Positions 1 to 10,244 of a DNA stretch of 64,000 nt are shown here, one piece after another (positions within the stretch are counted from its first letter, which is position 1; every line of letters begins with the position of its first letter). The stretch is from Brucella cytisi. GTDB taxonomy: Bacteria > Pseudomonadota > Alphaproteobacteria > Rhizobiales > Rhizobiaceae. A model generated the notes under the pieces. It saw only the letters and a program-made list of their open reading frames with translations, was not told the DNA's origin and ran no database searches. The translations under genes were made by a program, and so were the position numbers. The stretch is taken from assembly GCA_012103075.1 (NCBI GenBank), contig JAAVLQ010000001.1:1-64000 (forward strand), written 5' to 3'.

Positions 1-6
1 GTCGAG

Positions 7-1476
7 TTGAGCGGCAATGCAAGTGACGAGGTTTTCGAGCGCCTCACGGCAAAGCTGAAAGCCCGCGTCGGCACCGAGATTTATTCCAGCTGGTTCGGTC
101 GTCTGAAGCTCGACGATATTTCCAAGAGCATTGTCCGCCTGTCGGTTCCGACAGCATTTTTGCGCCCCTGGATCAACAATCACTATTCCGAACTGCTGAC
201 CGAGCTGTGGCAGGAAGAAAACTCGCAGATCCTGAAAGTTGAAGTCGTGGTTCGCGGTGTAAGCCGCGTGGTGCGCAGCGCAGCTCCAGTGGAAGCCTGC
301 GAAGCAGTTGAAACCAAGCCTGCTGTGGCTCCGCGCGAAAAGATGGTGTTTCCCGTTGGGCAGTCGCTCGGCGAGAAGCGCGGTTCTGCAGTCGTTGCAG
401 AATCGGCATCGGGTTCCGTTCTGGGTTCGCCGCTCGACCCGCGCTATACGTTCGACAGCTTTGTCGATGGCGCATCGAATCGCGTGGCCCTTGCCGCCGC
501 CGCTCGCACCATTGCTGAAGCTGGTTCCAGCGCGGTGCGCTTCAATCCGCTTTTCATCCATGCTTCCGTCGGTCTCGGCAAGACGCACCTTCTGCAGGCA
601 ATCGCCGCCGCCGCGCTCCAGCGGCAGGAAAAGGCCCGCGTTGTCTATCTGACGGCTGAGTATTTCATGTGGCGCTTCGCCACCGCGATCCGCGACAACA
701 ATGCGCTGTCCTTCAAGGAACAGCTGCGCGATATCGACCTTCTCGTCATCGACGACATGCAGTTCCTGCAGGGCAAGTCGATCCAGCATGAGTTCTGCCA
801 CCTCCTGAACACGCTGCTCGACAGCGCCAAGCAGGTCGTTGTCGCTGCTGACCGTGCGCCGTCCGAACTGGAATCACTCGATGTGCGTGTTCGCTCGCGT
901 CTTCAGGGTGGCGTTGCGCTCGAAGTGGCGGCCCCTGATTATGACATGCGTGTCGAGATGCTGCGCCGTCGTCTCGCCGTCGCGCAGGCAGAAGATTCGA
1001 GCCTGAACATTGGTGAAGAGATTCTCTCCCACGTTGCCCGCACCGTCACCGGATCGGGCCGCGAACTGGAAGGTGCTTTCAACCAGCTTCTGTTCCGTCA
1101 GTCCTCCTTCGAGCCGAACATCTCCATCGACCGCGTCGATGAGCTGCTCGGTCATCTGACCCGCGTTGGCGAACCGAAGCGTATCCGCATCGAGGAAATC
1201 CAGCGCATCGTGGCGCGTCATTACAATGTCTCGAAGCAGGACCTGCTGTCGAACCGCCGCACGCGCACCATCGTCAAGCCGCGTCAGGTGGCAATGTATC
1301 TTGCCAAGATGATGACGCCACGGTCCCTGCCGGAAATCGGTCGCCGCTTCGGCGGTCGCGATCACACCACGGTTCTTCATGCCGTGCGCAAGATCGAAGA
1401 TCTGGTGGGCGCCGACACCAAGCTGGCGCAGGAACTGGAGCTTCTGAAGCGCCTCATCAACGATCAGGCGGCCTGA
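7..1476 (+). CDS. dnaA: Chromosomal replication initiator DnaA (5' end open)
   Basis: DnaA binds DnaA boxes at the origin and opens DNA for helicase loading. The AAA+ Walker A (GLGKTH) is near residue 189 and Walker B (LLVIDD) near residue 245. The C-terminal DNA-binding signature [12 protein letters not shown] is near residue 449. The 489 residues fit the family. The first usable codon in the window is TTG at 7, but the frame is open to base 1, so the true start may lie upstream of the window. dnaN and recF follow on the same strand. It contains one of the very few intact CCTGG strings here (167-171, codons Pro-Trp). No frameshift seen. Confidence 0.95.
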   Translation: MSGNASDEVFERLTAKLKARVGTEIYSSWFGRLKLDDISKSIVRLSVPTAFLRPWINNHYSELLTELWQEENSQILKVEVVVRGVSRVVRSAAPVEACEAVETKPAVAPREKMVFPVGQSLGEKRGSAVVAESASGSVLGSPLDPRYTFDSFVDGASNRVALAAAARTIAEAGSSAVRFNPLFIHASVGLGKTHLLQAIAAAALQRQEKARVVYLTAEYFMWRFATAIRDNNALSFKEQLRDIDLLVIDDMQFLQGKSIQHEFCHLLNTLLDSAKQVVVAADRAPSELESLDVRVRSRLQGGVALEVAAPDYDMRVEMLRRRLAVAQAEDSSLNIGEEILSHVARTVTGSGRELEGAFNQLLFRQSSFEPNISIDRVDELLGHLTRVGEPKRIRIEEIQRIVARHYNVSKQDLLSNRRTRTIVKPRQVAMYLAKMMTPRSLPEIGRRFGGRDHTTVLHAVRKIEDLVGADTKLAQELELLKRLINDQAA

Positions 1477-1516
1477 TTACAGTAGCTTCCCCGCTATCAA
1501 TCGCGGTTATCAACAA

Positions 1517-1563
1517 AAGCCCGGGCCCTGTCGCTTTCCGACATGGCGCGGGCTTGCTTTTTC
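1517..1563 (+). terminator. Terminator-like hairpin after dnaA
   Basis: Outer arms AAGCCCG (1517-1523) and CGGGCTT (1549-1555), inner arms TGTCG (1529-1533) and CGACA (1539-1543), followed by a T-rich run. It probably ends or attenuates dnaA transcription ahead of dnaN. A near-consensus DnaA box, TTATCAACA, lies just upstream at 1507-1515. Confidence 0.6.
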
Positions 1564-1684
1564 TCCTTAAAAATCTGCCACTTTAACGGACCTTCTGGCG
1601 CCCCCGGCGCCTTATCGACAGGGGGGCCGCCTGCCTGCCCGTCAGATGCAGTTGTCCTGTCCCAGCGAGCGAGTGCGTTTGAAC

Positions 1685-2805
1685 ATGCGTGTTACCCTAG
1701 AGCGATCGAACCTTCTCAAATCTCTCAACCACGTCCATCGCGTCGTGGAGCGTCGCAACACGATACCTATCCTGTCGAATGTGCTTTTTTGCAGGCGGAG
1801 GGCGCAAGCCTCGCACTCAAGGCGACCGACCTTGATCTTGAGGTCAACGAAGCGACAGCCGCCATGGTGGAACAGGCAGGCGCTACGACGGTTCCGGCAC
1901 ATCTTCTTTATGACATCGTCCGCAAGCTGCCGGATGGCGCTGAAGTCATGCTGTCGACCAATCCGGATGGTGGTTCCATTTCGGTCATTTCCGGCAAGTC
2001 GTCTTTCCGCCTCCAGTGCCTGCCGCAGTCCGATTTCCCGGAACTGACCGCTGGTGCATTTACCCATTCCTTCCGGATCGAGGCGCAGGCTCTGAAGCGT
2101 CTCATTGACCGCACGCAGTTTGCGATTTCGACGGAAGAAACCCGCTATTACCTCAATGGCATTTTCTTTCACGCCATCGAAAGCGAGGGTGCTCTGAAGC
2201 TGCGCGCTGTCGCGACCGACGGTCACCGTCTGGCGCGCGCCGAACTGGAAGCACCGTCCGGCACGGAAGGCATGCCGGGCATTATCATCCCGCGCAAAAC
2301 GGTTGCCGAACTGCAGAAGCTGGTCGATGTGCCGGATGTGGTCGTTACGGTTGAACTGTCGGACGGCAAGATTCGCTTCACGGTTGGATCGGTGGTCCTC
2401 ACCTCGAAGCTGATCGACGGAACCTTCCCGGATTACCAGCGCGTGATTCCGTCTGGCAACGACAAGAAGCTCACCATCGGACGCCGGGAGTTTGCGGCCT
2501 CCGTGGATCGCGTTTCGACCATTTCGAGCGAACGCGGCCGCGCGGTGAAGCTTTCAATCGCCGATGGCCAACTGACGCTCACCGTCAACAATCCCGATTC
2601 CGGCAGCGCAACTGATGAGCTTGCGGCGGACTATGACGCCGATCCGCTCGATATCGGGTTCAACTCGAAATACCTGCTCGACATTACGAGCCAGCTTTCG
2701 GGTTCGGACGCGGTCTTCATGCTGGCCGATGCAGGTTCGCCGACGCTGGTGCGCGACACCGGCGATGAAGACGTATTGTACGTCCTGATGCCTATGCGTG
2801 TTTAA
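1685..2805 (+). CDS. dnaN: DNA polymerase III beta sliding clamp (one frameshift)
   Basis: The beta clamp encircles DNA and tethers polymerase III. The start is ATG 1685 (MRVTLERSNLLK), the usual alphaproteobacterial N-terminus; a longer upstream reading in the downstream frame is spurious. The frame breaks at a run of six T (1785-1790), after PILSNVL; QAEGASLALKATDL continues in another frame. The rest (QCLPQSDFPEL, FAISTEETRYYLNG, C-terminal LMPMRV) is typical. An essential gene cannot plausibly be broken here, so I take this as a homopolymer error. recF starts 11 bases after the stop. Confidence 0.93.
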
Positions 2806-2816
2806 AGAACAGAAAA

Positions 2817-3980
2817 GTGAATACGCCTGAGCCTAATCAAAGCCGCCCGGAACGTGTTTCGATCCGGCGGCTCAAGCTTGTGAATTTCCGCAATTATGCG
2901 GAACTATCACTGCCGCTTGGGCCCGGCCATGTCGTGCTGACTGGCGAAAATGGTTCCGGCAAGACCAATCTGATCGAAGCAATTTCCTTTCTGTCGCCGG
3001 GACGCGGCCTGCGTCGCGCTGCCTATGACGATGTTGCCCGCACCAACTCGCTCGACGGCTTTGCCATTCATGCGGCGCTCGACTGTATGATTTATGGCGA
3101 AGCGGAAGTCGGCACCGGCACAGCAGGCGGCGGCGAGGGGGGCGCGCAAGGTTCGTATCAACGGTATTGCGGGTTCCGGCGACGACATGCTCGACTATGC
3201 GCGCATCCTTTGGGTGGTGCCGTCGATGGATGGGCTTTTCACTGGAGGCGCTTCTGATCGCCGGCGTTTTCTCGACCGCATGGTGCTTGCTATCGATACC
3301 GCCCACGGCAAGCGCGTGCTCGATTACGAAAAAGCGATGCGTAGTCGCAACCGCTTGCTGAACGATGGCAGTAATGACGACCAATGGCTGGACGCCATTG
3401 AAAGTCAGATGGCGGAACTGGGCACAGCCATTGCCGCTGCCCGCGCCGAAGCCATGCGCCTGATTGCGGCGATGATCGAACGGCTGCCTGCCGAAGGACC
3501 ATTTCCAAAGGCCGATTGCTTTCTGGAAGGCGCGCTGGAGCAGAGAATCAATGTCGAGGCGGCGCTCGATCTTGAAGAGGACTTCCGCCGTACCTTGCGC
3601 GATGGCCGCGCGCGGACCGGGCGACAGGCCGCACGCTCGATGGCCCGCATCGCACCGATCTGATCGTTCAGCACAGGCCCAAATCCATGCCAGCCGCGCT
3701 CTGTTCCACGGGCGAACAAAAGGCGCTTTTGATTGGTCTCGTGCTTGCCCATGCCCGACTGACGGCAGAGCTTTCCGGCATGGCTCCGATTCTCCTGCTC
3801 GATGAAATCGCCGCGCATCTCGATACGGGGCGCCGCGCCGCGCTCTTTGGCATCCTTGATGAGCTTGGCGGACAGGCCTTCATGACGGGCACGGATCGCG
3901 CGCTTTTCGAAGCGCTCGAAGGGGAAGCGCAATTCTTCAACGTCTCTGCCGGTCATCTCACGAGACTGTCTGATGCCTGA
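2817..3980 (+). CDS. recF: Recombination protein RecF (two frameshifts)
   Basis: RecF is an SMC-like ABC ATPase that helps load RecA at gaps. The start is GTG 2817. Walker A (GENGSGKTN) is near residue 46, the ABC signature region ([11 protein letters not shown]) and Walker B ([12 protein letters not shown]) are in the last third. The protein is spread over three segments: 2817 to about 3140, 3140 to about 3615, and 3615 to 3980. The breaks fall in a G run at 3137-3142 and in alternating GC at 3611-3616. Joined, the length and motif order match RecF. The dnaA-dnaN-recF order supports the call. Breaks are probably sequence errors. Confidence 0.92.
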
Positions 3981-4054
3981 TCCGAGAACCGGTTCCATTT
4001 TATGGATCGCGCCGTGAGGCAAAATATCCGCTGACAGCGCCTTGGGAGAGGCAT

Positions 4055-4837
4055 ATGTTTGGAGGTATGAATGCACCATCCAGACCATTTTCGTCCGAAG
4101 AACTTGAACGCTATGCGCGCCATATCGTGCTGCCAGAAATCGGCGGTCCGGGCCAGCAGAAGCTGAAGGCCGCTCGCGTGCTGATCGTCGGCGCAGGCGG
4201 TCTTGGCGCGCCTGTGCTGCAATATCTGGCGGCTGCCGGTGTCGGCGCGCTCGGCATCGTCGATGACGACACTGTATCGCTGTCGAACCTGCAGCGACAG
4301 GTCATTCACGATACGCAAAGCGTTGGCCTGCCAAAGGTGGAAAGCGCGCTTGCCACCATTGCCCGCATCAACCCGCATGTGAAGGTCGAGGGACACCAGC
4401 TTCGCCTTGATGCGGACAACGTTGAGACGTTGATCGGCAATTATGACGTCCCGGTGGATGGCTCGGACAATTTCACCACGCGTTATATTCTGGCCGATGC
4501 TGCTGCCGGGGTGGGAAAACCGCTAGTGACGGGCGCCATGGGCCGTTTTGATGGCACGGTCACCGTGCTGATGCCCTATACGACTGGGCCGGATGGTACG
4601 CAGAACCCATCTTATCGCGATCTCTTTCCAGAAGCGCCGCCACCCGGAACGGTGCCAACCTGTGCCGAAGCCGGTGTGCTTGGCGTCCTGCCGGGTGTGA
4701 TCGGCAGTCTGCAGGCGATGGAGGTCATCAAGCTTATCACTGGCATCGGCGAGCCGCTGGTTGGTCGCCTTCTACTCTATAATGCACTGAATGTCCGTTT
4801 TGAAACCATTCGCTACAAGGCACGCAAGAAGGGCTGA
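4055..4837 (+). CDS. moeB: MoeB/ThiF-family E1-like sulfur-carrier adenylyltransferase
   Basis: The family adenylates the C-terminal glycine of a ubiquitin-like sulfur carrier (MoaD or ThiS). Visible are the nucleotide-binding glycine motif GAGGLGAPV near residue 50, the metal-site pattern VDGSDNFTTRY near 137, and PTCAEAGVLG around the single cysteine near residue 205. The paired CxxC zinc motifs of E. coli MoeB are absent, because this is the only cysteine in 260 residues. ATG 4055 has GGGAG at good spacing; ATG 4067 is an alternative. The aconitase-X gene starts 2 bases downstream. Whether its partner is MoaD or ThiS cannot be told from context. Confidence 0.88.
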   Translation: MFGGMNAPSRPFSSEELERYARHIVLPEIGGPGQQKLKAARVLIVGAGGLGAPVLQYLAAAGVGALGIVDDDTVSLSNLQRQVIHDTQSVGLPKVESALATIARINPHVKVEGHQLRLDADNVETLIGNYDVPVDGSDNFTTRYILADAAAGVGKPLVTGAMGRFDGTVTVLMPYTTGPDGTQNPSYRDLFPEAPPPGTVPTCAEAGVLGVLPGVIGSLQAMEVIKLITGIGEPLVGRLLLYNALNVRFETIRYKARKKG

Positions 4838-4839
4838 GC

Positions 4840-6097
4840 ATGGCATTGACATTAACCCATGAAGAGCGGTCGATAGCCGCCGGGGAACAGGGAGAAGGCG
4901 CTGCGATGGCCATGCGCATTGTGGCCGAAACAGCAAAGCTGATGGGCGCGCCGCGTCTGATCCCGGTTGCATCGGCACATATTGACGGAGCGCTTTATCA
5001 CGGCGATAGCGGAACGCTTTTCGCAGAAAAGCTGGTTGAGGGTGGTGCAAAGGTCAAAGTCCGCTCAACGCTTAATGTCGGTTCCATCGATCTGACTGGC
5101 TGCTCGCATAATCTTTTGCCGGCTCACGAAGCTGATATGGCCAAGCGCATGATGCGCGCATATATCAAGCTTGGTTGCGAGCCGACCGGACCTGCGCTCC
5201 GTATCAAGCGGGACACAGGCCAGCAAAGGGCACAGATGTCGCACGGGGTGAATCCAATGCAGTCGTGTTCTGCAATTCGGTTCTGGGTGCGCGTACCAAT
5301 CGTTATGGCGATTTCCTCGATATTGCCTGTGCGATTGCTGGCCGCGCGCCCGATTATGGTCTGCATCGCAGCGAAAACCGTCGCGCTACGGTGGTGATCG
5401 ATATTTCAGGGTTGGACCCGGCGTTTCTGTCTTCGGAAATCGCCGGCCTATTCTCGGCAATCTGTTTGGTCGCAGCGTGGGTACGAATATTGGTGTCGTT
5501 GCAGGCAGTCCGGTCCATCCCGATGAAGACGATCTCAAGGCTTTCGGCGCGGCATCGGCATCGGTTGGCGCAGTTGGTCTGTTCCATGTTGCTGGTGTCA
5601 CGCCCGAAGCCCCCGATCTTGAAACGGCTTTGCAGCATCAGAAGCCGGAAGGTGTTATCCACGTCACGCAAGAAATGATCGAGGCGACGCGCAAGCGGCT
5701 TTCAACTGTCGGGCAGGTGGATCATATCGATGCAGTAGCCATTGGCAGTCCGCATCTTTCGATAACCGAATTCGACCGTCTGGAGCGCGCCATAGCGGAA
5801 CGCAAGCTCGCGGTGCCGCTTTATGCCTGCACGGGCCGTCATGCGCTGGTTGAGCTGGAGAAAGACGGGCGCAGGCAGGTGCTTGAAAAAGCAGGCGTCG
5901 TGATTGTCGCCGACACATGCGTGGTTGTTACACCAATTTTGCCAGCTAAGAATGATGCGGTTCTGATGACAAACTCTGGCAAGTTCGCCCATTATGCACC
6001 CGGCAATACAGGCTATGGCGTGCTTTACGGTTCGCTGGAAGAATGCGTGGAAAGCGCTGTCGCAGGCAGGCCGGTTTTCGGGAGGCAGGCGGCATGA
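4840..6097 (+). CDS. Aconitase-X catalytic subunit (two frameshifts)
   Basis: Aconitase-X proteins (old DUF521) are Fe-S hydro-lyases; characterised bacterial members dehydrate cis-3-hydroxy-L-proline, archaeal ones act on phosphomevalonate. I recognise the family from [24 protein letters not shown], the [11 protein letters not shown] block, SPHLSITEF and ADTCVVVTP. The chain runs in three frames with breaks at 5186-5189 and 5443-5446. At both the sequence reads CCGG where the protein wants CC-TGG (PTWTCAPY, IAWPILGN). At 5242-5246 CACGG stands where the family has Trp (WGESNA), giving Arg. The stop overlaps the start of the small subunit (ATGA). The substrate is inferred only from the family. 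Confidence 0.85.
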
Positions 6098-6510
6098 GCA
6101 TCGGGGAAAGCACTGTACTCGTCGCAGGAAAAGGCGCAGATGCTGAGGCGCTGGTTCTCTCCGCGCCGATTAGCTTCTGGGGCGGTGTCGATCCGAAGAG
6201 CGGGCGGATTGCCGATGTGCGCCATCCGGAACATGGGCGGAGCATCGCCGGGCGTGTGTTGTGCCTGCCCGGAACCATCGGGTCGTCATCGGCAGCAGCC
6301 GTTCTTCTGGAGCTGGTCCATAGCGGTCATGCGCCGGCGGCCATTGTCCTGCATGAACCGGATGCGATCCTGCTCCTTGGCCTCATCGTGGCTCGTGAAA
6401 TGGGGCATGATGTGCCTATCGCCGTTGAATTCGACTGCGAGGCGCAAAAGCAACTCGCCGGCCATCGGGTGACGGTCGGCGAGGATGGAGCAATTGGGAT
6501 TGCTGCCTAA
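6094..6510 (+). CDS. Aconitase-X small (swivel) subunit
   Basis: This 138-residue protein matches the swivel domain that completes the active site of aconitase-X. The pattern LSAPISFWGGVDPKSG, then LPGTIGSSSAAAVLLEL, is characteristic. In this genus it is a separate subunit, and here its ATG overlaps the stop of the catalytic subunit by four bases, so the two are probably made together. It ends against the convergent ghrA with a four-base overlap and no visible terminator. Frame intact. Confidence 0.88.
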   Translation: MSIGESTVLVAGKGADAEALVLSAPISFWGGVDPKSGRIADVRHPEHGRSIAGRVLCLPGTIGSSSAAAVLLELVHSGHAPAAIVLHEPDAILLLGLIVAREMGHDVPIAVEFDCEAQKQLAGHRVTVGEDGAIGIAA

Positions 6511-7463
6511 TATTGCGTGCTGCGATCTACAATATGTTCCAGCGTTCCGTCCCGCTCGAAGGCTTCGATCTGCCGGATGATCTGCGGCACAAGAGCGGTT
6601 GCGGATGAGCTTGCCGCCGCGTGTGGAGTGATCGTCACGCGCGGATGATCCCAGAGCAGGCTGCTGGTCGGCAACGGTTCCTGCGTGAACACGTCAAGCG
6701 AAGCTGCCGAAAGAAGCCCGCGGTCGAGTGCGGCCAGAATATCGGCCTCGTTCTGCAGACCGCCTCGTCCGGCATTGATCAGCACCGGCGCGCCGAGCGG
6801 CCCGTCGCTCTTCAATTGCGCGAACATCGACATGGAGAGGATGCCCTTTGTGTCGGGCGTCAGCGGCAGCAGACAGACGAAGATGTCAGCCGTCTTGAGG
6901 AATTTCCCAAAGCCGTCCTTGCCGTGATAGGTCTGCACGCCATCGATCTCTTGCGGGCGACGGCTCCAGCCGGTGACATTGAAGCCGAGCAACTTCAGCT
7001 TTTCAGCCGCGTCGCGACCCAGCACTCCGAGGCCCATGATACCGACAGTGACTTCATGAGCAGCAGGCTGGCGGCGATCCTCATGCCAGACATGATTCTG
7101 CTGTTGCTTGCGATAGCGCTGTCCGAGGCGGTGATGATCCAGCACCTGCCAGACGACATATTCCGTCATGCGCATAGTGAGATCGTCAGAGATGATGCGC
7201 ACCAGTGGTATATCGGGAATCCGGTCATCGCGGAAGACGTGATCGACGCCTGCGCCCAGCGAGAAGATCACCTTCAGATTGGGCAGGTTCTCAAGCGAGC
7301 CCGGCTTCTGCTTCCAGACGAGCGCATATTTGACGGACGGATCTTTTTCCGTGCGATCCGTCACCACCGGACGATCCGGCGCGTGATCCCGAAACGTCTT
7401 CAGCCAGATTTCAGGGTCCCAGTCGGTGATCGCCAAAAGGATGTTGCCCTTGGTTTCGCTCAT
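6507..7463 (-). CDS. ghrA: D-2-hydroxyacid dehydrogenase, GhrA-type glyoxylate/hydroxypyruvate reductase
   Basis: Reduces glyoxylate or hydroxypyruvate with NAD(P)H in the cytoplasm. The Rossmann motif GIMGLGVLG is near residue 140. The catalytic Arg sits in INAGRGG (about 232), Glu in FTQEPLP (about 262) and His in TPHAAA (about 281). The 318 residues match the family. Its ATG overlaps the yejF stop (ATGA), so it is the last gene of the yej operon, an unusual partner for a peptide transporter. Exact substrate preference cannot be read from sequence. Confidence 0.85.
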   Translation of the reverse strand: MSETKGNILLAITDWDPEIWLKTFRDHAPDRPVVTDRTEKDPSVKYALVWKQKPGSLENLPNLKVIFSLGAGVDHVFRDDRIPDIPLVRIISDDLTMRMTEYVVWQVLDHHRLGQRYRKQQQNHVWHEDRRQPAAHEVTVGIMGLGVLGRDAAEKLKLLGFNVTGWSRRPQEIDGVQTYHGKDGFGKFLKTADIFVCLLPLTPDTKGILSMSMFAQLKSDGPLGAPVLINAGRGGLQNEADILAALDRGLLSAASLDVFTQEPLPTSSLLWDHPRVTITPHAAASSSATALVPQIIRQIEAFERDGTLEHIVDRSTQY

Positions 7464-9107
7464 TGTCTTGCTCCTCCCTCTGTTGCCTCCATCCGGAAGG
7501 CCGCCGCCATCAACGCCCCGGTATAGTCGGTCTGCGGGTTGGCGAAAACATCCTTCGCCGCGCCATATTCGACCGCCTTGCCGTTGCGCATCACCAGCAC
7601 GTCATTTGCCAGCGCCCGCACCACTTTCAGATCGTGGCTGATGAAAAGATAGGCGAGATCATGCTTCTTCTGCAATGCGCGTAACAGATCGACCACCTGC
7701 GCCTGCACGCTCATATCGAGCGCGGAGGTCGGTTCGTCCAGCATAACGAATTTCGGGTTCAGCACCATGGCGCGCGCAATGGCGACGCGCTGGCGCTGGC
7801 CACCTGAAAATTCGTGCGGATAGCGGAAGCGGGTTTCCGGATCGAGATTGACCTCGTTGAGCGCGGCAACGACACGCGCATCGCGTTCGTCTGCCGACAG
7901 TTTAGGCTCATGCACCAGAAGCCCTTCGGCGATGATGTCCGCGATGGTCATGCGCGGAGAGAGCGAGCCGAATGGGTCCTGAAACACGATTTGCATCTCG
8001 CGGCGCAGCGGGCGCATATCTTTGAAGCTGAACTTGGCGATATCGCGCCCGTCGAACCTGATCTCGCCCTTGGATGAAATCATGCGCGACAGTGCGAGGC
8101 CAAGCGTCGTCTTGCCGGAACCCGATTCGCCGACGACGCCGAGCGTCTGTCCGGCGCGTAAGTTTACGTCGATGCCGTCCACCGCCTTTACATGGTCGAC
8201 GGTCTTGCGCATGAACCCCTTCTTGATCGGGAACCAGACACGGATATCCTTGCCTTCCATCACCGTTTTTGCTGCTGGATCGGCGGCAGGCGGCTCGCCC
8301 TTCGGTTCAGCCGCAAGCAGGTGCTTGGTGTAGGGATGCTGCGGGTTTTCGAAAATCTCTTTGGTCGGCCCGGCCTCGACGATCTTGCCCTTGCTCATCA
8401 CGCAGACCTTGTCGGCGATCTTGCGCACAATGCCGAGGTCGTGGGTGATGAAGAGCATCGACATGCCCTGTGCGGCTTTAAGCTCGGCCAGCAGCTTCAA
8501 GATTTGGGCCTGCACGGTGACATCGAGCGCTGTGGTCGGCTCGTCGGCAATCAGCAGCTTCGGCTTGTTGGCAAGCGCCATGGCGATCATGACGCGCTGG
8601 CGCTGGCGCCGGAAAGCTGGTGCGGGAAGGCCGACAGGCGCTTTTCCGGTTCGCGAATGCCGACTTCGTTCAGAAGTTCCAGCGTCCGTGTCCGTGCGGC
8701 CTGCTCCCCATGCCTTGATGCATTTTCAGGATTTCACCGATCTGCCGCTCCACACTGTGCAGCGGATTGAGCGATGTCATCGGCTCCTGAAAGATCATCG
8801 TGATGTCGTTGCCGCGTACACGGCGCAGTTCCGGCTCCGAAGCCTTCATCAAATCCTTGCCATTGAAAAGAATTTCTCCGGAAGGATGGCTGGCAGACGG
8901 ATAAGGCAGCAGCTTCAGGATGGACAAGGCCGAGACGGATTTGCCTGATCCCGATTCGCCGACAAGGGCAACCGTTTCGCCTTCGGCAATGTCGAAGGAT
9001 ACGCGGTCGACGGAAATGCGTTCCTCGCCATTCTGGCGGAATGCGACGGACAGATCGCGAACGGACAGCAGGATATTGTTCCCTGATTCGATCATTGACC
9101 CGCTCAT
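7460..9107 (-). CDS. yejF: Peptide ABC transporter ATPase YejF, two fused ATPase domains (two frameshifts)
   Basis: Energises import of oligopeptides (microcin C in E. coli). Two nucleotide-binding domains lie in one chain: Walker A GESGSGKS in the first and GESGSGKTT in the second, signature LSGGQRQRV then FSGGQRQRV, Walker B LLIADEPTTALD then VMLDEPTSALD. The frame breaks near 8706-8709 (C run, after HQGMG) and near 8605-8610, inside the first signature. Joined it is a normal YejF. ATG 9107 overlaps the yejE stop. In Brucella yejABEF is reported to help resist antimicrobial peptides. Confidence 0.9.
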
Positions 9108-10244
9108 TGAAATGCCTTTCGCGGATCGAAGGCGTCGCGTGTTGCCTCACCGATGAAGATCAGAAGCGACAGCATCAGCGAGATGACCACAAAGCCGGTA
9201 ATACCGAGCCGGGGTGCCTGCAGATTGTTCTTGCCTTGTGCGAGCAGTTCGCCCAGCGAAGCTGAACCGGGAGGCAGGCCGAAGCCAAGGAAGTCGAGCG
9301 AGGTGAGGGTGGTGATCGAGCCGTTCAGGATGAAAGGCAGGAAGGTCAGTGTCGCGACCATGGCGTTGGGCAGGAGATGCCGCCACATGATGGTGCCGTT
9401 CTTCACGCCGAGCGCACGCGCCGCGTTCACATATTCGAAGTTTCGTGCTCGCAGAAATTCCGCGCGCACGACGCCGACGAAAGCCACCCATGAAAACAAC
9501 AACATGATGCCCAGAAGCACCCAGAAGCCGGGCGGCAATATCGCCGCGATAATCAGCAACAGGTAGAGAACCGGGATCGAGGACCAGATTTCGATGAAGC
9601 GCTGGAACAGAAGATCGACCCAGCCGCCGAAATAGCCCTGAACCGCGCCTGCCGTCACTCCGATGATGGCGGAGAAGAAGGTGAGAATCAGGCCAAACAG
9701 CACCGAAATACGGAAGCCGTAGAGTGCGCGTGCGAATACATCGCGCGCCTGATCGTCGGTGCCGAGCAGATTGAAATTGCCGAAGCGACAATTGGGATCG
9801 CTCACTCCTTGCGGATAGCGCTGGCAGCGCTCTTCCGCCGAATAGAGCCAGAACGGTTTGGAAGGCGCGGCTTCCGGTATCTCGTTGTTCACGGTGTTGT
9901 AGGAATAGCGGATCGGCGGCCAGATGGCCCAGCCATTGTTGTTGATTTCATCCTGTATCACCGGGTCGCGATAGTCGGTGACGGCATAAAAGCCGCCGAA
10001 TTTTTCTTCCGGATAGTCCACGAAAACCGGCATCAGCAACTCGCCCTTGTAGGAAACGAGAATGGGCCGGTCATTTGCGATGAACTCGGAACAAAGCGCT
10101 GCGATGAAGCAGGAACAGGAAGATCCACAGCGACCAGTAACCACGCTTGTTGGCCTTGAAGTTCTGCCAGCGGCGCTTGTTGAGTGGTGAAAGCCACGGG
10201 CGCTTTACCGGTTGCACGACAGGGGTGAGGGTGGTGTCGGTCAT
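9104..10244 (-). CDS. yejE: Peptide ABC transporter permease YejE (one frameshift)
   Basis: Inner-membrane permease of the Yej importer. The N-terminus ([12 protein letters not shown], then WQNFKANKRGYWSLWIFL) starts at ATG 10244, which shares a base with the yejB stop (TGATG). The body carries the periplasmic loop (CSEFIANDRPILV), GTDDQARDVFARALYG, several membrane helices and the permease EAA-type region (ALGVKNGTIMWRHLLPNA). The frame changes near 10103-10110 in the first helix (FLFL then FIAALCSEF). C-terminal motifs LTSLDFLGFGLPPG and LQAPRLGITGF are family-typical. Confidence 0.88.

Noticed and set aside
1..2000. Replication origin next to dnaA
   Set aside because: Only one near-consensus DnaA box and no AT-rich unwinding region or box cluster; Rhizobiales origins usually lie elsewhere.
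4840..6097. Treating frameshifted genes as real pseudogenes
   Set aside because: All residues of the families remain, essential genes are equally affected, and breaks coincide with CCWGG or homopolymers.
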